Below the pieces are notes generated by a model. It had not been told where the DNA came from. It worked only from the letters and a program-made list of their open reading frames with translations, and did no database searches. A stretch of 64,000 nucleotides of DNA from Argopecten irradians (lineage: Eukaryota > Mollusca > Bivalvia > Pectinida > Pectinidae), in the NCBI RefSeq assembly GCF_041381155.1, contig NC_091142.1, positions 24,824,362-24,888,361 on the forward strand, in the 5' to 3' direction. The translations under genes and the position numbers were made by a program. Below are positions 1 to 12,300 of the stretch, one piece after another. The first letter of the stretch is position 1. The number at the start of each line of letters is the position of its first letter.

Positions 1-98
1 GATATAAAGTGTTTACATTGCATTGGACCTAAAACAACTTATTACTGCTGACATGTAGATTGTTGTGTTGTTTGTAACTTTTGGCAAAATATGCAAAA

Positions 99-3000
99 AA
101 ACAAGAGGCCCATGGGCCTTAACGGTCATCTGACTCATTGCAAAAAACAACAAAGTCACAGTATAAAGTATTGGTTAACGATTAATATAAACAATACAAG
201 GAACTCCTTAGTTGAATATGTAAGTTTCTGAAATAGGTAAATGTCATTCGTTGAACAAACTTGGTAGCCCTTCATCCATATATGGTTGTAACCCATTTAC
301 GGATTTTAAAGCCAAATTTCAGCAAAGCTTCCATTTTGGACATCCGCCATACTATCCCCATGGGTCTTAGCTCGGTCCTTTATAAAATATGATTGTCCTC
401 ACTTAAAGTTCCCCTTCAGAATCAATTAAAACCCCTATAGACCAATTTTCCTTGAGATCGGAGACTGAAACCTGAAAACAGGAAGTGGGCCAGCGGCCAT
501 CTTGGAAAACCAAAGTCTTAATGAAAATGTTTGCATGTTGTTTGGCATTAATTTTAACCCCTATAGACCAATTTTCATTGAGATTGGAGACCGAAATCTG
601 AAAACAGGAAGTGGGCCAGCTAACATTAAGAAAATTTGCCCTTTTGGGGCCCCACACCTCAGCCCCTAGGGGTCGGACCAGACTCATATATATAAAATAT
701 GATTGTCCTTCCCCAATGATGTTTCACACCAAATATGGATGAAATCCATCCAAGGATGAAGGACTAGTAGGATTTTAAAGCTTAAATTAAGAAAATTTGC
801 CCTTTTTAGGCCCCGTCCCTCTGCCCCTAGGGGTCGGACCAGGCTCATTTATATAAAATATGATTGTCCTTCCCCAATGATGTTTCACACCAAATATGGA
901 TGAAATCCATCCAAGAATGAAGGAGGAGTAGGATCTAGCTTAAATTAAGAAAATTTGCCCTTTTGGAGCCCCGCCCCTCTGCCCATAGTGGTCGGATCTA
1001 TTTCATTTATATAAGATATGATTGTCCTTCCCCAATGATGTTTCACACCAGATATGGATGAAATCCATTCAAGGATGAAGGAGGAGTAGGATTTTAAAGC
1101 TTAAATTAAGAAAATTTCCCCTTTTAGAGCCCCGCCCCTCTGCCCCTAGGGGTCGGACCAGGCTCATTTACATAAAATATGATTGTCCTTCCCCAATGAT
1201 GTTTCACACCAAATATGGATGAAATCCATTCAAGGATGAAGGTGGAGTAGGATTTTAAAGCTTAAATTAAGAAAATTTCCTCTTTTGGAGCCCCGCTCCT
1301 CTGCCCCTAGGGGTCACCAGGCTCATTTATATAAAATACGATTGTCCTTCCCCAACAATGTTTCACACCAAATATGGATGAAATCCATCCAAGGATGAAG
1401 GAGAAGTAGGATTTTAAAGCTAAAATTAAGAAAATTTGCCCTTTTGGGGCCCCACCCCTCAGCCCCTAGGGTTCGGACCAGGCTCATTTATATAAAATAT
1501 GATTGTCCTTCCCCAATGATATTTTACACCAAATATAGATGAAATCCATTCAAGGATGAAGGAGGAGTAGGATTTTAAAGCTAAAATTAAGAAAATTTGC
1601 CCTTTTTTGGGCCCAATCCCTCAGCCCCTAGGGGTCGGACCAGGCTCATTTATATAAAATATGATTGTCCATCCCCAATGATGTTTTACACCAAATATAG
1701 ATGAAATCCATTCAAGGATGAAGGAGGAGTAGGATTTTAAAGCTTAAATTAAGAAAATTTGCCCTTTTTGGGCCCCATCCCTCAGCCCCTAGGGGTCGGA
1801 CCAGGCTCATTTATATAAAATATGAATGTCCTTCCCCAATGATGTTTCACACCAAATATGGATGAAATCCATCCAAGGATGAAGGAGGAGTAGGATTTTA
1901 AAGCTAAAATTAAGAAAATTTGCCCTTTTGGGGCCCCACCCCTCAGCCCCTAGGGGTCGGACCAGGCTCATTTATATAAAATATGATTGTCCTTCCCCAA
2001 TGATGTTTCACACCAAATATGGATGAAATCCATTCAAGGATGAAGGAGGAGTAGGATTTTAAAGCTTAAATTAAGAAAATTTCCTCTTTTGGAGCCCCAC
2101 CCCTCTGCCCCTAGGGGTCGGACCAGGCTCATTTATATAAAATATGATTGTCCTTCCCCAATGATGTTTTACACCAAATATAGATGAAATCCATTCAAGG
2201 ATGAAGGAGGAGTAGGATTTTAAAGCTAAAATTAAGAAAATTTGCCCTTTTTTGGGCCCCATCCCTCAGCCCCTAGGGGTCGGACCAGGCTCATTTATAT
2301 AAAATATGAATGTCCTTCCCCAATGATGTTTCACACCAAATATGGATGAAATCCATCCAAGGATGAAGGAGGAGTAGGATTTTAAAGCTTAAATTAAGAA
2401 AATTTGCCCTTTTGGGGCCCCACCCCTCAGCCCCTAGGGGTCGGACCAGGCTCATTTATATAAAATATGATTGTCCATCCCCAATGATGTTTCACACCAA
2501 ATATGGATGAAATCCATCCAAGGATGAAGGAGGAGTAGGATTTTAAAGCTAAAATTAAGAAAATTTGCCCTTTTGGGGCCCCACCCCTCAGCCCCAAGGG
2601 GTCGGACCAGGCTCATTTATATAAAATATGATTGTCCTTCCCCAATGATGTTTCACACCAAATATGGATGAAATCCATTCAAGGATGAAGGAGGAGTAGG
2701 ATTTTAAAGCTTAAATTAAGAAAATTTCCTCTTTTGGAGCCCCGCCCCTCTGCCCCTAGGGGTCGGACCAGGCTCATTTATATAAAATATGATTGTCCTT
2801 CCCCAACGATGTTTTACACCAAATATAGATGAAATCCATTCAAGGATGAAGGAGGAGTAGGATTTTAAAGCTAAAATTAAGAAAATTTGCCCTTTTTTGG
2901 GCCCCATCCCTCAGCCCCTAGGGGTCGGACCAGGCTCATTTATATAAAATATGAATGTCCTTCCCCAATGATGTTTCACACCAAATATGGATGAAATCCA

Positions 3001-4587
3001 TCCAAGGATGAAAGAGGAGTAGGATTTTAAAGCTTAAATTAAGAAAATTTGCCCTTTTGGGGCCCCATCCCTCAGCCCCTAGGGGTCGGACCAGGCTCAT
3101 TTATATAAAATATGATTGTCCATCCCCAATGATGTTTCACACCAAATATGGATGAAATCCATCCAAGGATGAAGGAGGAGTAGGATTTTAAAGCTAAAAT
3201 TAAGAAAATTTGCCCTTTCGGGGCCCCACCCCTCAGCCCCTAGGGTTCGGACCAGGCTCATTTATATAAAATATGATTGTCCTTCCCCAATGATATTTTA
3301 CACCAAATATAGATGAAATCCATTCAAGGATGAAAGAGGAGTAGGATTTTAAAGCTAAAATTAAGAAAATTTGCCCTTTTTTGGGCCCCATCCCTCAGCC
3401 CCTAGGGGTCGGACCAGGCTCATTTATATAAAATATGAATGTCCTTCCCCAATGATGTTTCACACCAAATATGGATGAAATCCATCCAAGGATGAAAGAG
3501 GAGTAGGATTTTAAAGCTTAAATTAAGAAAATTTGCCCTTTTGGGGCCCCATCCCTCAGCCCCTAGGGGTCGGACCAGGCTCATTTATATAAAATATGAT
3601 TGTCCATCCCCAATGATGTTTCACACCAAATATGGATGAAATCCATCCAAGGATGAAGGAGGAGTAGGATTTTAAAGCTAAAATTAAGAAAATTTGCCCT
3701 TTTGGGGCCCCACCCCTCAGCCCCAAGGGGTCGGACCAGGCTCATTTATATAAAATATGATTGTCCTTCCCCAATGATGTTTCACACCAAATATGGATGA
3801 AATCCATTCAAGGATGAAGGAGGAGTAGGATTTTAAAGCTTAAATTAAGAAAATTTCCTCTTTTGGAGCCCCACCCCTCTGCCCCTAGGGGTCGGACCAG
3901 GCTCATTTATATAAAATATGATTGTCCTTCCCCAACGATGTTTTACACCAAATATAGATGAAATCCATTCAAGGATGAAGGAGGAGTAGGATTTTAAAGC
4001 TAAAATTAAGAAAATTTGCCCTTTTTTGGGCCCCATCCCTCAGCCCCTAAGGGTCGGACCAGGCTCATTTATATAAAATATGAATGTCCTTCCCCAATGA
4101 TGTTTCACACCAAATATGGATGAAATCCATCCAAGGATGAAAGAGGAGTAGGATTTTAAAGCTTAAATTAAGAAAATTTGCCCTTTTGGGGCCCCACCCC
4201 TCAGCCCCTAGGGGTCGTACAAGGCTCATTTATATAAAATATGATTGTCCATCCCCAATGATGTTTCACACCAAATATGGATGAAATCCATCCAAGGATG
4301 AAGGAGGAGTAGGATTTTAAAGCTAAAATTAAGAAAATTTGCCCTTTTGGGGCCCCACCCCTCAGCCCCAAGGGGTCGGACCAGGCTCATTTATATAAAA
4401 TATGATTGTCCTTCCCCAATGATGTTTCACACCAAATATGGATGTAATCCGCTCAAGGGTTAAGGAGGAGTAGGCTTTTGTATAAATAGTCTTACGCACG
4501 ACGCACGGCGGACGGCGGACGGCGCACGACGACGGACGAAACACGATGACAATAGGTCATCCTGACCTTCGGTCAGATGACCTAAAA
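99..4587 (+). mobile_element. pearl/Helitron-like nonautonomous element with giant core array
   Basis: The left end starts with acaagaggcccatgggcc and a GGTCATCTGA motif. The right end is a 13-bp hairpin with a one-base bulge at 4554-4583, followed by ctaaaaa. A left unique part (about 100-600), a tandem core (about 603-4490) and a short GC-rich right part (4490-4550, CGGACGGCGG-type runs) lie between. This left part, roughly 160-bp cores and short right part matches what I recall of the bivalve pearl family, later regarded as Helitron-like. No transposase is visible, so it would be nonautonomous. The family name is from memory; the ends and hairpin are seen directly. Confidence 0.75.
603..4490 (+). 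repeat. 161-bp tandem array, about 24 copies
   Basis: The word gaaaatttgccctttt recurs at 791, 949, 1110 and 1271, then onward at about 161-bp steps. Each unit has a GC-rich patch (gcccctaggggtcggacc), an AT-rich patch (catttatataaaatatga) and a purine patch (aaggaggagtagga). Higher-order structure is visible: blocks around 2040-2910 and 3140-4040 repeat the same order of variant units, so several units were copied together. The 63-codon minus-strand frames starting at 2262, 2907 and 4036 are the same unit read three times and are not genes. Confidence 0.95.
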
Positions 4588-5343
4588 ATGTACATTTCAG
4601 TTTTGAAAGTCCACCAAATAACCATGTTACATGTATATGGTCCCTACATATTTCCTGAACAATTTTGAAATCCAGACTGGTATTATGAGACCATATTACC
4701 TGTCCATCAATAACTAATTATCTAAGGGCCACACAAAGTAGGAAATTAATGAAGACTTGGGATATACTGCATAGAAAATAAACAAACACATCATACATGT
4801 ACCGGTAGTTTCATTTATTTGATCAGAGGAAATATACTTCTGAAAAGACTCTCAAATATTTTCCCATTAAAAATCACAGACAGATTAATTGTTTATCTAC
4901 TCTAGATCATGACACACCTCCAGTTCATAATTACATTATGTTGGCGCAGCCGGATCACAAAATAATAATTGATATTATGCATTTTCTGTAAAAACATGTT
5001 TCCTCACAGTAGACTAGATTTTCAGGTAAATACTACAAGTTCAGTTATAAGCAACAATTTTTTTGGTGATATCATCTTTTCCTATTACCATGATGCAGAG
5101 CAAAATGATCAGCCAGTAAGCACATTTAATGTAATTTAATCACATCTTTTGTTTGTATGAGCGTTGTATAAATATATCATTCTGAAAAGTGATAAATACA
5201 TTGTATGTAATTTTTAAGTATCAGGTAATAAACAATGAATCGATACCTGCTTAAAAGAGCAGAAGTCTAAATAGATCAACAAAAGTTAATAATAAATGTG
5301 AATTAACACCTATACTAATGCTGAGGATGATTTCTGTATTTCT
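4588..5343. other. AT-rich intergenic stretch, no feature seen
   Basis: No credible coding frame, splice pattern or repeat was found between the 161-bp element and the first palindromic MITE. Confidence 0.5.
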
Positions 5344-5527
5344 ACCTATTACAGAGTTATCTACCCTTATAAGTAGGTATCATCTTTTTTTTATTATTTA
5401 AGAAATTACGTTTGCAGCATAACATCATAATTTTCAAAGAAAATGATGTGAGAGTTACCCACAAAATAACAACACCAATATGGATACCTACCCATTAGGG
5501 ACGTAACTCTGCAGTATACAAAGACAG
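5344..5527 (+). mobile_element. Palindromic MITE, copy 1
   Basis: The left arm (cagagttatctaccc ... gtaggtatcatc) is the inverted match of the right arm (ggatacctaccc ... taactctgcagtatac). The centre carries acataatcatcattttc-like words. Four more copies of the same family lie at 10128, 40481, 53757 and 55869. This copy is diverged. Confidence 0.7.
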
Positions 5528-5642
5528 AATAATGAAGTTCATGTGATAACAATTGTTTGACTATAAAATAACAAAAATTTGATTAACAATAAAATTTGAT
5601 TGGAAGCAACAACAAGACAATTAAAGCATCTATATTTGATAT

Positions 5643-5965
5643 ACCGTATTCGCTGTGATTAGCACCCAGGGCGGTCATTAGTGTACCAAAATATATGTTG
5701 TAGACGAAAAAAGTCGGCCATATCTTCAAAGTTTTTCTGTACTCAGTCATGTTACATTAATCTGTTACAGTAAACATGATATGCCTTTTATCCTTTGAGA
5801 TGCATTATTATGTTCTGATCCACAAGTAAAAGACTCACAAGCTCATGTACTATGGGATAAAATGCTGATGTTAGAGGCTTCAACTAAATCCATATGGGAT
5901 GAGGTGTTTATACAGAAAATGGGAGGGGTGCTAGGGAAGGGTGCTATTTACGGCAAATATGGTAA
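5643..5965. mobile_element. MITE with about 26-bp terminal inverted repeats
   Basis: The left end taccgtattcgctgtgat and following agcaccc pair with the right end gggtgctatttacggcaa and following atatggta, apart from a few mismatches. The element is about 320 bp with no coding frame. Confidence 0.6.
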
Positions 5966-6631
5966 TAGCTATCGTGGTTGTTACATATATAGATCTGATC
6001 TTGATCAGAAATCATGCATATCTGCATGAATATAAAATAATGCTTTAAAAAAATTACTACTTCATTTCTCTGCATTCCATTAAAATTAACAGGAACCATC
6101 TAATATAATAATGCTTTTAAGAATGACTATCTCTTTTATCAGCATTTTATTAGAATTAACACGAAACATCCAAGTAAGTAATTTTCCCTGGATACATCAA
6201 AAACACAAAAACCAATGTCGGTTCCTATCTGATAATTAACCCTGATTAAAATGACATCACCTGTGATTATTTCTTTTACAATAATTGCAGCTCAGGAATA
6301 TTGTAACTATTGTTATTATAGTATTTTTTCCCTAAACTTATAGATGGAATTACTTTAAGAAATATTTACACATTTTATTTTCTGCCTCTCTGTTTTAAAA
6401 TAAACCCATATGTAAAATAGCACCCCATACATGTACATTTTACACAACAGGAATGGTTTGGCATGAAAAGAGCAATCCGGTATTACATGCAAGTAAACAT
6501 TTCTATTTTTGCTTATAAAATCAAAAGTACCATGCTGAAAGGTGATAAGTACTTCTTCACTTAAAAAATTAATAATCATATAACATGAAAGCTAGTCTGA
6601 TCATGGTGGGATATTCTAGGTACATGACATA

Positions 6632-6802
6632 CCATAATTGACCCAATTAGTACCCATGTCCTATGAATGCCCCTTCTCCTTTTTGAGGCCTCAATTTCAA
6701 TTGCCAGCTGGGCATAAATAAAGGCCAAAACTACACAAAACAGTACAGGTTTTAATAATTTCATCTTATTAAGCACCTTGGGCGCTTATTGGGTCAAATA
6801 CA
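6632..6802. mobile_element. Short TIR element (GACCCAATAAG family), copy 1
   Basis: The right end gggcgcttattgggtcaaat matches the right end of the element at 58392-58596. The left end (aattgacccaattagtaccc) is the diverged inverted copy. A 66-codon minus-strand frame with a signal-like start lies over this element and is not called as a gene. Confidence 0.5.
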
Positions 6803-7147
6803 GATTAGTAGAAATAATTTATAATGAATTACACTCTATAATTTGGTGATATTCTGGACAGCACTGTCCTGTCAATCTGTCACAATATTACTACAGAGAA
6901 TCTTAAAACAGATAAGGAGAATAGCGTAAATAATCACAATCTATTGAAATCGAACACAAAAGTCTCAACTTCCATTTTACAAGGAATTTGAATATTTCCC
7001 AATCTCATAAGAATAACCTAAAATTAATAACCCAATTATGGAATGTATTCAACGTAAATTACTGTTTGATTGTTTTTATCATGATCATAATTATTATTAC
7101 AGGTATAGTAATTCAATTATAGTGTCCAACAAGCACCAAGAAAATAA

Positions 7148-7722
7148 AACAAGAGGCCAACAAGGCTTTAACGATCAAAAGTAATGAGGTCAAATTTTAA
7201 ACTACTGAATTCTTTGATCTCGTTTCGCCCCACACGCTCAGTCCCTAGGGGTCGGTCAGCACTAACTAAGCCAATTTAATTTACATATCAATTTACTTTG
7301 TACAAAGTAATTCTAACCAAGCTGAAGAGCGAGTCATTTCCTAAAAAAGTCATCAGAATAATCATCAGAAATGTGTATTCCCTACAGAACCTATTATATA
7401 CTGTTCTCTAAACTCGACCCTTCAATCTGCGAACAGTTACTGTATTGGATGAGCCACCACTTGACATTTGTGAGATGAGAAGAAGATATTTAAAGTTTTA
7501 AATCCATCTGACCTCTTTTGGCCCTTCTAATAAACCCCTGAGAGTTTGGAACCATGTATTCACAACATTTCATTGTATGTGCTTATTCACTATCAGTAGG
7601 TTTTGATAAGAAGTCGCAAATGTAAATTATTTACGAACACACAACGAATACATGTGCACAATGACCGACAAAAGGTAATTAGGATAGGTTACTCAAGACT
7701 TGTTCTCAGGTGATCTAAAAAT
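7148..7722 (+). mobile_element. Degenerate pearl/Helitron-like element, no core array
   Basis: The left end aaacaagaggccaacaag then gctttaacgatca, the internal cagtccctaggggtcggt and the right end ctcaggtgatctaaaaa match the ends and core of the 99-4587 element. It contains at most one core-like unit, so it is a compact relative of the expanded copy upstream. Confidence 0.65.
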
Positions 7723-8216
7723 TAAATTAAAAACTTCAGTATATGTATGTGTACATGTACTTTGTATGTACATGTACTATGTAAATATTTACTGTACTTC
7801 ATAAGTATCTTGTAATAATTAAACACTAATCAACCTTTAATCATCTAAAAAGTTCTTCAAACATCTACCAACCAAACTAACATGCATCTTTCTGTAAAAT
7901 ATTGACAGAATGCCACATTCATCACATGTCCTGGAAATAACGACAAAGATACATGACATTGTATATAAATTCCATCGTGAACTTGCATTCGACTTATATC
8001 ACCCTGTCGCCCTTTCCTCTATGTATCTCGGAATCATTTTGGCCTATTTGTTTGATGTACCTGCTCATCATTTTCACCAAATACATAAACATATTATATT
8101 TAAAATACAAATGGAACGACAAATCACCACTCTGGTTAAGGTTTCTCAAAAACAAAAGAAAAGACTGAAATCAAAACTTATTACTATTGAAAACCATCAG
8201 GTTTGATGAATTAATC
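7723..8216. other. No supported gene; one open frame of unknown status
   Basis: A plus-strand frame of 98 codons (7910-8206) encodes a Lys-rich tail with no domain I recognise, and no splice signals or codon pattern support it. Nothing else is visible here. Confidence 0.3.
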
Positions 8217-8474
8217 TGTGAGAATCACCCAAATGGACAGACAAACATGTATGTTGTTCTGTGAGAATCACCCAAAAGGACAGACAAACATGTATGTTGT
8301 TCTGTGAGAATCACCCAAATGGACAGACAAACATGTATGTTGTTCTGTGAGAATCACCCAAATGGACAGACAAACATGTATGTTGTTCTGTGAGAATCAC
8401 CCAAATGGACAGACAAACATGTATGTTGTTCTGTGAGAATCACCAAAATGGACAGACAAACATGTATGTTGCCT
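8217..8474 (+). repeat. 43-bp minisatellite, 6 copies
   Basis: The phrase gagaatcacccaaatggac recurs every 43 bases (starts near 8217, 8260, 8303, 8346, 8389, 8432), with almost no divergence between units. That suggests recent expansion. Confidence 0.95.
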
Positions 8475-9012
8475 TATAATTTATGCATTGTAAATTTCTT
8501 GATTGTTATGCTTTTTGTATGTTTGGATGTAAAATATGTTTTTCTTCTTAATACATGCATGTAACTTATGTGAAAATTTCTGACTACAGTCAAATCTGCA
8601 CTAAGGTTCATCTGTATATATACATGTATAACAACCAGCTGTATATATATATATATATATAGACTCCCTGTGCATTTTTATGAATGCGTATAGTCAGTTT
8701 TACTTTACTTAAGTTTCTTCCAGAAATCGAGGCCTGGAGTTGACAAGTTTGTAGTACACAATAAAGTCCCCGATGACTTTATACTCAGATTATTTTAAGC
8801 AAAAGCAGATTACCATCACTAAACCAAATGTCTATATATAGAGTCATTAATTCTTTTAGTTTTAATTCCCACATTTAACTCATTCACAACTAAAAACTCA
8901 AAATGAACTCTCCTAGTATTTGATATGGAAGAGTTCAATGTATCTCCAGGGAGTGAATGAGTTATATTATAAAAAACCCATTTAAATGGAAACGTTGATA
9001 TGTGGAATTTCT
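8475..9012. other. Intergenic, (TA)n microsatellite
   Basis: A TA dinucleotide run sits at about 8641-8662. The rest is AT-rich. It lies downstream of the minus-strand gene and may hold its 3' UTR, but no clear AATAAA was seen on the minus strand. Confidence 0.4.
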
Positions 9013-9337
9013 TTAGTAAATTTCAACATAGTCCAGGAGAGCGTTAAACATGGTTGAAGCCTTGCGGAGCCTACTACGTGCACCACTGCCACCATCACCA
9101 CCACCACTACCACTTTCGCTGAGGGACGTAGCGCTGTCACAGTCCCTGCTACCGCCCTCATCATCCATGCCCCTCCCGCAGCCCTCCACATTCATGCCCC
9201 TCCCATCGCCTTCTCCATTTGCCCCCCTCCGTGCACCAAACTTGGGAGGACTCTGACTTGGGGAGGGCGGGACTCGACGACCTTTCAAGAACGACTCTAG
9301 TTTAGACATGCAGGCCTCTTGGTAGTCGTGTACCCAC
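9013..9337 (-). CDS. Last exon of the minus-strand gene, reading frame ambiguous
   Basis: An acceptor tttcctctgtag precedes base 9337. Joined directly to the TSP1 exon (phase 1), it gives GGYTTTKRPACLN and a stop at 9299-9297. A second frame stays open for 107 codons to TAA at about 9013: it starts WVHDYQEACMSKLESFLKG, has a Gly/Glu/Ser-rich middle and ends MFNALLDYVEIY. That frame is GC-rich in AT-rich surroundings, which looks like coding. Using it needs phase 2 and therefore an unseen intervening exon, for example a membrane segment, or a different gene. I could not find that exon in 9643-11020. Confidence 0.5.
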
Positions 9338-12300
9338 CTACAGAGGAAACCGATATAACGCATTAGTCTACATGCAAGCACCCAAACCACATTGATCAAT
9401 TAGTATAAAAAATCAGTCAAGCACCCAAACAACATTGATCAATTAGCATAAAAAATTAGTCAAGCACCCAAACCACATTGATCAATGAGCATAAAAAATC
9501 AGTCAAGCATCCAAACTACATTGATCAATGAGCATAAAAAATCAGTCAAGCACCCAAACTACATTGATCAATTAGTATAAAAAAACAGTCAAGCACCCAA
9601 ACCACATCGATCAATTAGCATAAAAAACATCAGTCACGCATCTAAGACAGATTCCAGTTTCAGAACAACACACAAGATCGCATATATCCAAGCACCCAAT
9701 TTATCTCTTATACCAAATTATCATAACAACCTGAATAAGCACAGGCAATCAAAAGGTTTCAGCTCCAAAAAGGTTTTAGCTCCTAACTCAAGCTCTTATT
9801 TAGCATAGATTCACGTATCAAACACGCATACATGCATAAAATTACGTAAACACAGCAAAAAACCAAAAACCACAAATTCAAACAACCAAACAACCAAACA
9901 ACACAGATTCAAACTTCCAACCAACACAGATACAAACAACTAAACAATACAGATTCAAACAAACAACACAGATTCAAACAATACAGGCTAAAATAAGCAC
10001 TTTCCATTGACAAGTTTAAATCATCAAATCACAAAAGGTCTGAAAGTAAAGCAAAACCTTACAGATCTGACAGACCTAAAACTAGCCATATTCAAAAGCT
10101 TGTTCTTATTGTGTTTCAAAATATGCTATTCTGCAGTTGTATATTACAAAAATATCTACCGTTGCGGGTAGGTATCGATTGTGACGTCACGTGTTTGCAA
10201 GCGTAACGTCATACATTTTGGAGAAAACGATGTGAATTACGCTCACAAAATAATGAGGTAACAATCATGCCTAACTGCAAGGGACCTAACTCTGTAATAT
10301 GCAAAGACGGCATTGGACTGCTTTCAAATCTGACCCTAAATATGGTAACTGTGAGAAAAATCTAATCAAAGTCAATTTCTTCGCATGCAGAGAGGTTTTG
10401 ACGGGGGATTTATTTTTCTATTCCATAAGAAATTATACCGGGTACATCAACACCATTTTTACCAACTTTAACTTTCATTGTCCGACTGTTCACTTTAAAT
10501 ATAAGATATTCTGACTTCCCTTTGTGTGACTCCGTTCACTTCGTATCACTCCGCCACTGACGGAGTGAAAAAAGGGAGGTAACTCTAAAGATCAGAATTG
10601 ATAAAATAATATTACATGTTTGGTTTATAAAAAAATAAAATATACGCATTTTAAATAATATATTGGATTGGAATACTGTATATACAAAATTATTTGCGAC
10701 ATATGTGACGAAAGTGTACATCAATTTGATGAAGTCTGAATTTATCTTCCTCTTCTGCTGTTCAAATCTTCACATTTTCAAAACAAACTAGAACTGTAAG
10801 CTAATGACTGACTAATTCTCTTGCCCCCTGTTAGAGGTTTCTGACTTGTTCTTAAAAAATATCATGGTCATAGAGAATTTACATGCTGTCCGGCAAATTT
10901 TAACCTGTGTATAGTGACATGGTTACCATGGCAAGCTAAAATCTTTTGTTCTGGTTGAGATATTCCTGTCCACTTGACAGACCCGTGTAAAATTATATTA
11001 GACTTTATCTCTGTGTTTACCTGGACATGGTGATAAAGTACAAGCCGCGGTCTCGGTGTCACTTCCCCTACAGTATGATCCTCCGCCCAATTGAGCAGGA
11101 CTGTCACATATCCTATTCCTTTTCTTCCCTCCACTTCCGCATGTTACCGAGCATGCGCCCCAGGAACCCCATGATCCCCATCCTCCATCTCCTGTAAAGG
11201 AACCATAGTTAGAAGAATATCACAATAACAATGACTACTATCTTGAAGGGAAAAAGCAATGATATTAGTGTAACGGGCAAATGGATATTATTCAACAAAT
11301 AATTCCTATTTAACAATCTATAAAGGAATGCTCGGTATTACAAGTTGGTACATTTATTTTTATATACAATTGCAAAAACACAGTTAGTGTAAAGAGCTTT
11401 CGTGTCAAAAACTGGAATTATCATCAACAACTAGGTATTTACTAAGTATTAATCTATGTTCAAGAGACTTGCACTGTCTTCTTTTTTCCTGAATATGCTA
11501 ATGAATTGTGAGCTATATGTTACAAGGATTTTTTACGGATAACATATACACTGCACACATAAGCACAAACAGAACACCTTCATAAGCATTTAACACCCAT
11601 GCCAAACCATGTAGTAAGTGTTCTTTCAACTGGATCATGCCAAACCACGTAGATAGTGTTCGTTCAATTGACTAATGCCAAACCATGAAGATAGTATTCG
11701 CTCAAATGACTCATACAAAACATCTAAATAGTATTCGCTCAAATGACTCTTGCCAAACCATGTAGAAAGTATTCTCTTAAATGACTCATGCCAAACCATG
11801 TAAATAGTATTCACTCAATTGACTCATGCCAAACCATGTAAATAGTATTCACTCAATTGACTCATGCCAAACCATGAAGATAGTATTCGTTCAAATGACT
11901 AGTGCCAAACCATGTTGACAATATTCGTTCAATTGACTAGTGCCAGACCATGTATATAGTATTCGCTCAAATGACTCATGCCAAACCATGTAGATAGTTA
12001 TTCGTTCAAATGACTCATGCCAAACCATGAAGATAGTATTCGCTCGAATGACTCATGCCAAACCATGAAGATAGTATTCGCTCAGTGCCAAACCATGTAG
12101 ATAGTGTTTGCTCAAATGACTCATGCCAAACCATGTAGATGGTATTCGCTCGAATGACAAGTGTCATACCTTGTAGTAAGCGTTCACTGAAATAATTCAT
12201 ACCAAACCATCTAGAAAGTATTCGCCCAAATAATTCATGCTAAACCATGTAGAAAGTATTCGTTCAAATGACTGATCTAGATAGTATTCGCTCACATGAA

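Noticed and set aside
2071..4544. Repeated 60-63-codon minus-strand frames
   Set aside because: The same 161-bp repeat unit read several times; part of a mobile element array.
6576..6776. 66-codon minus-strand frame with a signal-peptide-like start
   Set aside because: It lies across a short TIR element, and the sequence after the hydrophobic start matches nothing; chance is more likely.
9050..9256. Proline-rich plus-strand frame
   Set aside because: Antisense shadow of the GC-rich last exon of the minus-strand gene.
10299..10514. 71-codon plus-strand frame resembling a small secreted domain
   Set aside because: It overlaps the end of a MITE, lacks the paired Cys of any small-domain family, and has no splice support.
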